In this document: one piece after another, positions 1-2,826 of the stretch | Layout: each line of letters opens with the position of its first letter | Numbering within the stretch: position 1 is the first letter of the stretch | Assembly (NCBI GenBank): GCA_016217775.1 | Contig: JACRGG010000117.1 | Span: 1-5,649, forward strand | Length of the DNA stretch: 5,649 nucleotides | Reading direction: 5' to 3' | Source: Microcaldota archaeon | GTDB taxonomy: Archaea > Micrarchaeota > Micrarchaeia > Norongarragalinales > UBA97 | Translations under genes and position numbers: made by a program | Notes under the pieces: generated by a model | What the model saw: the letters and a program-made list of their open reading frames with translations, nothing else | What the model was told of the DNA's origin: nothing | The model's database searches: none

Positions 1-206
1 AGAAGTACTACATTCTAAAAAGAGATTTTTTCGACGCGATAGCCCCGTCAGTCACGCGCGTGCTGGCCGGCAAGGAAGCGGACCCGCAGCTTATCTCGCG
101 CGAGGCGAAAGTAAGCGAGCCCGCGTGCATCGCCGTCCTCCAGTTGCTGAAGGAAAACGGTGAGGTAATAGAGAAAAAACGCGGCGTCTTCAAGCTAGTA
201 ACCTAA
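1..206 (+). CDS. 3' end of a protein with a C-terminal winged-helix domain (partial)
   Basis: The reading frame enters from the left edge (first full codon at 3) and ends at TAA 204-206, giving the last 67 residues. The tail reads as a winged helix. A helix (FFDAIAPSVTRVLAG) is followed by a short helix around LISREAKV, a likely recognition helix (SEPACIAVLQLLKENG), and a two-strand wing, EVIEKKRGVFKLV, at the very C-terminus. Winged helices at the C-terminus are common in archaeal DNA- and RNA-handling proteins (MCM, Orc1/Cdc6, transcription regulators), where they bind nucleic acid or partner proteins. I cannot say which family this is because the catalytic or N-terminal part is outside the window. 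The stop codon sits in the loop of a hairpin (192-219). The Maf gene follows after 28 bases. I am confident it is coding and fairly confident of the fold, but not of the identity. Confidence 0.75.
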   Translation, partial: KYYILKRDFFDAIAPSVTRVLAGKEADPQLISREAKVSEPACIAVLQLLKENGEVIEKKRGVFKLVT

Positions 207-219
207 AAACTAGCTTTTT
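192..219 (+). terminator. Hairpin with T-run spanning the stop codon
   Basis: AAGCTAGT (192-199) is perfectly complementary to ACTAGCTT (209-216). They enclose a 9-base loop that contains the TAA stop (204-206), and a T5 run covers 215-219. This has the form of an intrinsic terminator. Archaeal termination usually depends on the T-run rather than a hairpin, so it could instead be an mRNA processing or 3'-end stabilising element. No convincing promoter for the downstream Maf gene is visible, so partial read-through is likely. Confidence 0.5.
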
Positions 220-223
220 ATTT

Positions 224-228
224 GGTGA
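224..228 (+). promoter_or_regulatory. Shine-Dalgarno for the Maf gene
   Basis: GGTGA lies six bases before the ATG at 235. It matches the GGAGGTGAT complement of the archaeal 16S 3' end and supports that ATG as the start. Confidence 0.7.
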
Positions 229-234
229 AAATTA

Positions 235-855
235 ATGCAGCAGCTTATCTTGGCATCGGCGTCGCCGCGGCGAAAAGAGATTCTCGAGGAATTGGGGTTT
301 AGTTTCCAAGTCATTCCCTCTAATTTCGACGAGTCAACAGTGAACGAAAGCGACGTGAGGCGATTAGTCGCTAAACTCGCGAGCGAGGAGGCGCGCGTTG
401 TCGCAAGACAATTTTCGTCAAAGCCAAACAATTGGATTCTCGGCGCGGACTCGCTAGTTGAAGTAGGCGGGCAGATTCTAGGCAAGCCCAAGGACATTCT
501 CGACGCCAAGCGGATGATACGCCTCCTCTCCGGAAAATCCCACGAAGGCTATACCGGCTTGTGCCTTCTAAACGCGCAAAGCGGGTTGAGTTACTCCAAG
601 TGCGCGCAAAGCACGGTTAAGCTGCGCGAGTTAAGCGAGAGCGAAGTGGTTGACTTTGTCTACAAAACCCATCCGTACGACAAGGCGGGCGGCTATAAGT
701 TCACGCAATTAGTCGAGTTTGGCTTCGTCGAGTCCCTCGTCGGCGAGTCGAGCAACTTGATGGGGCTGCCGCAAAACGAGTTTCTTGAATTGGCGGCTAA
801 AGCGGGTTTGCAGCGGCGCGCGCGCAATGCGAGCGAGCAAAAAATCGGGGATTAG
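235..855 (+). CDS. maf: Maf-family nucleoside triphosphate pyrophosphatase
   Basis: A 206-residue protein of normal length for Maf, a cytosolic house-cleaning enzyme that hydrolyses non-canonical or pyrimidine nucleoside triphosphates to monophosphate plus pyrophosphate. Family landmarks appear in order: the phosphate-binding loop LASASPRR (6-13), the acidic pair DE (32-33), GADSLV with the presumed catalytic Asp72, ILGKP (81-85), LSGKSHEGYTG (98-108), HPYDKAGGY (146-154) and SNLMGLP (173-179). Several deviations stand out. The usual Lys of the central 'EKA' helix is Glu (SEEARVVA, 50-57). The segment after KAG is GYKFTQ rather than the common AYxIQG, which is closer to the YceF-type 'SFKSEG'. 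PRR in the first loop is instead YhdE-like. Substrate preference (dTTP/UTP versus m7GTP) therefore cannot be assigned. The ATG has a good Shine-Dalgarno, and the gene may be co-transcribed with the upstream one. A few extra residues follow the last helix. Confidence 0.93.
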   Translation: MQQLILASASPRRKEILEELGFSFQVIPSNFDESTVNESDVRRLVAKLASEEARVVARQFSSKPNNWILGADSLVEVGGQILGKPKDILDAKRMIRLLSGKSHEGYTGLCLLNAQSGLSYSKCAQSTVKLRELSESEVVDFVYKTHPYDKAGGYKFTQLVEFGFVESLVGESSNLMGLPQNEFLELAAKAGLQRRARNASEQKIGD

Positions 856-887
856 TTTTCGTGAAAGACACACAGTGGATTAGGGGA

Positions 888-901
888 AGCGCGCTGTTTT
901 T
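888..901 (+). terminator. Possible terminator after the Maf gene
   Basis: A self-complementary AGCGCGCT (888-895) is followed by T5 (897-901). It lies 33 bases beyond the Maf stop and upstream of a separate TATA box, which fits an end of transcription. The signal is weak: the palindrome could only form a hairpin with a minimal loop, so the T-run is the main evidence. Confidence 0.3.
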
Positions 902-923
902 AAGCCGACTTTTCGTTACTCGA

Positions 924-938
924 TATAAAACTATATAA
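924..938 (+). promoter_or_regulatory. TATA box region of the Usp-like gene
   Basis: Two overlapping candidates, TATAAAA (924-930) and TATATAA (932-938), lie in an AT-rich stretch. A start about 25 bases after the second would fall near 960, leaving a leader of about 15 bases that carries the GTGAT at 966-970. Spacing agrees with an archaeal TBP/TFB promoter. I see no clear BRE. Confidence 0.55.
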
Positions 939-965
939 CGAACAAACCCGCTTTGATTAAACCGC

Positions 966-970
966 GTGAT
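966..970 (+). promoter_or_regulatory. Shine-Dalgarno that decides a TTG start
   Basis: GTGAT sits five bases before TTG 976, with an in-frame TGA at 967-969 just upstream. No ATG or GTG is available at the N-terminus, so the TTG is the only reasonable start. Confidence 0.6.
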
Positions 971-975
971 TTACT

Positions 976-1257
976 TTGACTGACTTGCTGGTAGTGAATT
1001 CCCCCACCCAGGACTTCTCTAAATTAGACGAGTACTCCGGAAGCGAGTTAGTGTTACTGGTGGTAATGGATAACAATTCCCTTTCGGGGAGCTTCGACGA
1101 GTCCATCGAGGGCCTGCAGGCAAAGGCCGAGGAATTGAAGAAAGAACTGGAGTTGCGCAAGATTAACTGCCGCGTCGTAACAGAGTGGGGCGACCGCAAC
1201 CAAGCAATTACTAATACCTTGCTGCGCGAGAAGGCGAAGCTGCTCTCTTATACCTAA
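976..1257 (+). CDS. Small UspA-like alpha/beta protein, lacking the nucleotide-binding ends
   Basis: 93 residues, TTG start. The order of elements resembles the middle of a universal stress protein. There is a first strand DLLVVNSP (3-10), a second strand ELVLLVVMDN (24-33), an amphipathic helix of about 44-62 (EGLQAKAEELKKELELRKIN), a strand CRVVTEWGD (65-73) and a helix NQAITNTLLREKAKLLS (75-91). In UspA proteins the strand-Gly-Asp-helix segment precedes the Gly-rich ATP loop (G-x2-G-x9-G-S/T), but here the chain stops before that loop. The first strand also lacks the usual Asp. If related, it is a degenerate or non-ATP-binding Usp, perhaps working as a dimer or partner protein. The assignment rests on pattern only. 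Coding status is supported by the Shine-Dalgarno, the TATA box and sensible secondary structure. It appears monocistronic, ending before a T7 tract. Confidence 0.7.
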   Translation: MTDLLVVNSPTQDFSKLDEYSGSELVLLVVMDNNSLSGSFDESIEGLQAKAEELKKELELRKINCRVVTEWGDRNQAITNTLLREKAKLLSYT

Positions 1258-1279
1258 AATACTTAATGCGCTTAAAGTC

Positions 1280-1286
1280 TTTTTTT
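1280..1286 (+). terminator. T7 tract, likely terminator of the Usp-like gene
   Basis: Seven consecutive T, 23 bases after the stop codon at 1255-1257. Oligo-T in the non-template strand is the classical archaeal termination signal. No stable hairpin precedes it. Confidence 0.5.
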
Positions 1287-1301
1287 GAGAAACTATTTGC
1301 T

Positions 1302-1457
1302 AGGCTCGTATAGCTCATACTCTTGTTTTCTTGTGCAAAAACTCGGCGATTTGATTTTCTTTGCTTGCGGCTTAATCAGCTGCTGGGCTTAAAATCGTCT
1401 TTTGTTCTTGTTTGATACTAGGCCCGAGTAGAGGGCTTTGCACAATGGCCTTTTTTT
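1302..1457 (+). ncRNA. Candidate structured RNA of about 155 bases
   Basis: No credible ORF lies in 1258-1479, yet the plus strand folds into nested helices: TTGTGCAAA 1331-1339 with TTTGCACAA 1437-1445 (9 bp); ACTCGG 1341-1346 with CCGAGT 1424-1429 (6 bp); CGATTT 1347-1352 with AAATCG 1392-1397 (6 bp); GCGGCT 1367-1372 with AGCTGC 1378-1383 (one G-U, five-base loop). A basal AGGCT 1302-1306 can pair with GGCCT 1447-1451, and GTAT/ATAC (1308-1320) forms a small side hairpin. The last basal arm runs directly into T7 at 1451-1457. The G-U pairs work only on the plus strand. A CTTAAAG at 1271-1277 could act as TATA for a start near 1300. It does not match tRNA, 5S, SRP RNA or RNase P RNA signatures that I can recognise. 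It could instead be a structured 3' UTR of the preceding gene. Confidence 0.42.
1451..1457 (+). terminator. T7 tract ending the candidate RNA
   Basis: Seven T follow GGCC (1447-1450), which can pair with AGGCC at 1420-1424 or with AGGCT at 1302-1306. Either fold gives a stem plus oligo-T at the 3' end of the candidate RNA. It faces the secG gene, which ends at 1480 on the other strand, so it would also limit plus-strand reading into secG. Confidence 0.45.
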
Positions 1458-1479
1458 CTTGGCGAAGGTATACATTTTC

Positions 1480-1635
1480 TCACTTAAAAATTTGGAGCGC
1501 TACTTCGATGATGATTACGAGGAGGGAGAACCCGATTACTATCTTGGGGTCCAAAAGCACGGCGCTTGAGTCCACGTCGTAAAAGCGGACGATTCCAGTC
1601 GAGCTTGACGGCGCGCTAATCTTTCCTTCAGCCAA
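1480..1635 (-). CDS. secG: Preprotein translocase subunit SecG (archaeal Sec61-beta)
   Basis: A 51-residue minus-strand protein: TTG start at 1635-1633, TGA at 1482-1480. Archaeal SecG is the small tail-anchored subunit of the SecYEG translocon. It has a cytosolic N-terminus rich in small and polar residues, then a conserved 'G-[IL]-[IV]-R-[FY]' patch, an acidic stretch, '[DS]-P-K-[IV]-V-[IL]-G' and one C-terminal membrane helix. All appear in order here: PSSSTGIVRFYD (about 9-20), LLDPKIVIGF (28-37), and a hydrophobic helix of about 32-49 ending in FK. Length is typical (about 50-60). An in-frame TGA three codons upstream rules out a longer form, and a GAGGT Shine-Dalgarno (minus strand, 1649-1645) supports TTG. 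It diverges from the 1788 gene and converges on the candidate RNA. No oligo-T follows its stop closely on the minus strand; the nearest run is T5 at 1341-1337, inside the candidate RNA. Confidence 0.9.
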   Translation of the reverse strand: MAEGKISAPSSSTGIVRFYDVDSSAVLLDPKIVIGFSLLVIIIEVALQIFK

Positions 1636-1644
1636 ACTGCATCA

Positions 1645-1649
1645 ACCTC
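1645..1649 (-). promoter_or_regulatory. Shine-Dalgarno of secG
   Basis: GAGGT on the minus strand, nine bases before the TTG start. It is embedded in AGAGGTTGATG, which looks like a fourth, degenerate copy of the upstream repeat unit. Confidence 0.55.
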
Positions 1650-1706
1650 TTTTATTTTACTACAACCGCTTTATTTTACTGCCAACCGTTATTTTACGAC
1701 AACCGC
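1650..1706 (-). repeat. Three AT-rich direct repeats in the secG leader
   Basis: Read on the minus strand, a unit of GCGGTTGT-x-GTAAAATAA occurs three times with small changes. The GGTTG cores lie (plus coordinates) at 1700-1704, 1683-1687 and 1663-1667, and a fourth GGTTG at 1643-1647 belongs to the Shine-Dalgarno region. Spacing is 17, 20 and 20 bases. If transcription starts about 25 bases after the TTTAAAA at 1726-1720, the copies fall inside the secG 5' leader. They may serve as protein-binding sites, or each GGTTG may be a weak ribosome contact. Confidence 0.65.
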
Positions 1707-1711
1707 TTTAG

Positions 1712-1748
1712 ACAAGTAGTTTTAAATGATTGAAAACTATCTACTTGT
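1712..1748. promoter_or_regulatory. Imperfect dyad between divergent genes, possible operator
   Basis: ACAAGTAG (1712-1719) is the exact inverse complement of CTACTTGT (1741-1748). A second, inner pair, TAGTTTT (1717-1723) and AAAACTA (1733-1739), is also exact. Together they form a 12-bp interrupted palindrome with a four-base offset. It covers the TTTAAA suited to secG and abuts the TATTAAAG suited to the gene at 1788, so a bound regulator could affect both directions. Confidence 0.45.
1720..1727 (-). promoter_or_regulatory. TATA-like box of secG
   Basis: The minus strand reads ATTTAAAA here, followed by an expected start near 1698 and a leader of about 60 bases with the repeats. TTTAAA is palindromic, so direction is not decided by the box alone. 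Confidence 0.4.
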
Positions 1749-1755
1749 ATTAAAG
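1747..1755 (+). promoter_or_regulatory. TATA-like box of the membrane-anchored protein gene
   Basis: GTATTAAAG is centred near 1751. A start about 25 bases on (near 1776) would give a leader of about 12 bases containing the GTGAT at 1779-1783. The more T-rich TTTTTATA near 1767-1774 is too close to the start codon to be the box. Confidence 0.4.
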
Positions 1756-1778
1756 GGCGAAACTCCTTTTTATACGTA

Positions 1779-1783
1779 GTGAT
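1779..1783 (+). promoter_or_regulatory. Shine-Dalgarno favouring GTG 1788
   Basis: GTGAT ends four bases before GTG 1788. If translation began at the GTG of this same motif (1779), no ribosome site would precede it. The spacing agrees with the Maf, Usp-like and secG starts, where the GGT or GT core ends 8-9 bases before the start codon. Confidence 0.45.
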
Positions 1784-1787
1784 TTTG

Positions 1788-2765
1788 GTGCAGTACGCTC
1801 AAAAAAATTCGGGGGGGTTGCTAAGCGAGCTCCCGCACGTCATAGTCATAATCCTGCTTGTAGTCGTGCTCTTGTTCGTCGCCACCAAGTTCGGGTGGAT
1901 GCACTGCTCGCAAGTGCCAGGCTGGTGCAATTACTACTGCAAGATTGAAGGCAGCCGCACTCGCGTAGCCGTCATTTCGGACAATACGGGCTTTGGCGAC
2001 GCGAACGCGTTCGTTAACTTGTTGAGCAGGCAAAAGCCGGATTTCGTTCCCGAGCGCTATCCCGCGAAGGAACTCTCGTTCGGGCAGCTTAAGGCGTACG
2101 ACTTGGCGATTATCGAGGGGTTGCGCAACGTGACTCCCAGCCAATTGTCTGCAATACGCAAATTCTTGGACGGCGGGGGGAACTTGATTCTCGTTGGCGA
2201 CTCGCTGGTCAGCCGGTACTTGGATTCAGAAGACGTTTACTTAATCTTCACCAAGCTGCGCACCGACCCCAAATACGCGGATTTGCGCGAGAAATTCCCG
2301 TGGATTACCTCACCCAACTCGCAGGTTTACTTTAATTCAGAGAACTTCAAGGTATTCACAGACTACTTGGATCAAAACACTAACGTGTCCAAATCCGATG
2401 TTGCGGCAATACGCGATTGGGCGCGAGTGTCCTCCGTCGCGGGCTACTACGACCTTGAGCCGGTCTTAGGCTCGGAGTACGTCGACACCCTGCCTCCAAC
2501 AGCCGGGAAAATGAAGTTCTCCAACGTTCGGCACTTGCTCACCAACGGATTAAAAAACTTTAATTTCACTTCAAGCTTTTCCTACGTGAACCCGGATTCG
2601 GCGGCGGTAACAAAGCTCGCGTACGTTGAAATCAACGGGCGGGAGTACCCAGCTATTTTCGAGCGAAAGTACGTTGGGAAAATCCTTTACTTAAACTTCC
2701 AGCCGGAGAAAACCGATTCCCCAGCGTTTTTAAGCAACCTCCTTGACTACTTCGTGGTTTGCTAG
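1788..2765 (+). CDS. Membrane-anchored protein with a GATase-like (DUF4350-like) outer domain
   Basis: 325 residues from GTG 1788; GTG 1779 or TTG 1785 would add three or one. There is one strong membrane helix at about 17-32 (HVIVIILLVVVLLFVA), then three closely spaced cysteines (C40, C47, C51), and then a soluble domain. That domain opens with a strand TRVAVISD (58-65). It continues YDLAIIEGLRNVTPSQLSA (104-122) and FLDGGGNLILVGDS (126-139). This is the 'is it low? / ridge of gate / GG-N-L-[IV]-L-[VL]-G' pattern of GATase-like domains such as DUF4350 and GldG-type proteins. The C-terminus, NGREYPAIFERKYVGKILYLNF, fits the 'R-Y-P-A-[IL] ... G-[KR]-[IV]-x-[YF]' end typical of the same superfamily. 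No Gly-x-Cys-x-Gly nucleophile elbow is seen, so I expect a binding or structural role, not amidotransfer. The soluble part is probably outside the cell. It is followed after 61 bases by the giant secreted protein. Confidence 0.85.
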   Translation: MQYAQKNSGGLLSELPHVIVIILLVVVLLFVATKFGWMHCSQVPGWCNYYCKIEGSRTRVAVISDNTGFGDANAFVNLLSRQKPDFVPERYPAKELSFGQLKAYDLAIIEGLRNVTPSQLSAIRKFLDGGGNLILVGDSLVSRYLDSEDVYLIFTKLRTDPKYADLREKFPWITSPNSQVYFNSENFKVFTDYLDQNTNVSKSDVAAIRDWARVSSVAGYYDLEPVLGSEYVDTLPPTAGKMKFSNVRHLLTNGLKNFNFTSSFSYVNPDSAAVTKLAYVEINGREYPAIFERKYVGKILYLNFQPEKTDSPAFLSNLLDYFVVC

Positions 2766-2789
2766 GCGCTTGCGCTTGTTTGGTAAGCA

Positions 2790-2797
2790 TTTTTAAT
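2790..2797 (+). promoter_or_regulatory. TATA-like box of the large secreted protein gene
   Basis: TTTTTAAT lies about 30 bases before the ATG at 2827, placing a start near 2819-2821 with almost no leader. No Shine-Dalgarno is visible before the ATG, which agrees with a leaderless transcript. The T5 could instead end the upstream transcript. Confidence 0.4.
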
Positions 2798-2826
2798 CAC
2801 TGGATTGCTTAAACTATTGTTTGATT

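Noticed and set aside
1266..1313. 15-codon frame (MRLKSFFEKLFARLV) after the Usp-like gene
   Set aside because: No Shine-Dalgarno, it crosses the T7 terminator tract, and it is too short to judge.
1299..1330. Possible 5' half of a tRNA (GGCTCGTATAGCTCA resembles an acceptor arm plus D-arm)
   Set aside because: No T-arm sequence of the GGTTCAAATCC type and no complementary acceptor 3' strand follow within a reasonable distance.
1398..1476. 28-codon minus-strand frame beginning ATG TAT ACC just after secG
   Set aside because: Basic but without a domain pattern or ribosome site, and it overlaps the candidate RNA.
1504..1516. Box C-like GATGATGA on the plus strand, hinting at a C/D box RNA
   Set aside because: It is the antisense of the Ile-Ile-Ile-Glu codons of secG, and no box D or C'/D' partners are seen at proper spacing.
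1650..1706. CRISPR-like array
   Set aside because: Units are tandem with no unique spacers, and copies differ and number only three.
1821..2144. 107-codon minus-strand frame opposite the membrane-protein gene
   Set aside because: The plus-strand frame has a membrane helix and superfamily motifs; the antisense frame has no start signal and no recognisable pattern.
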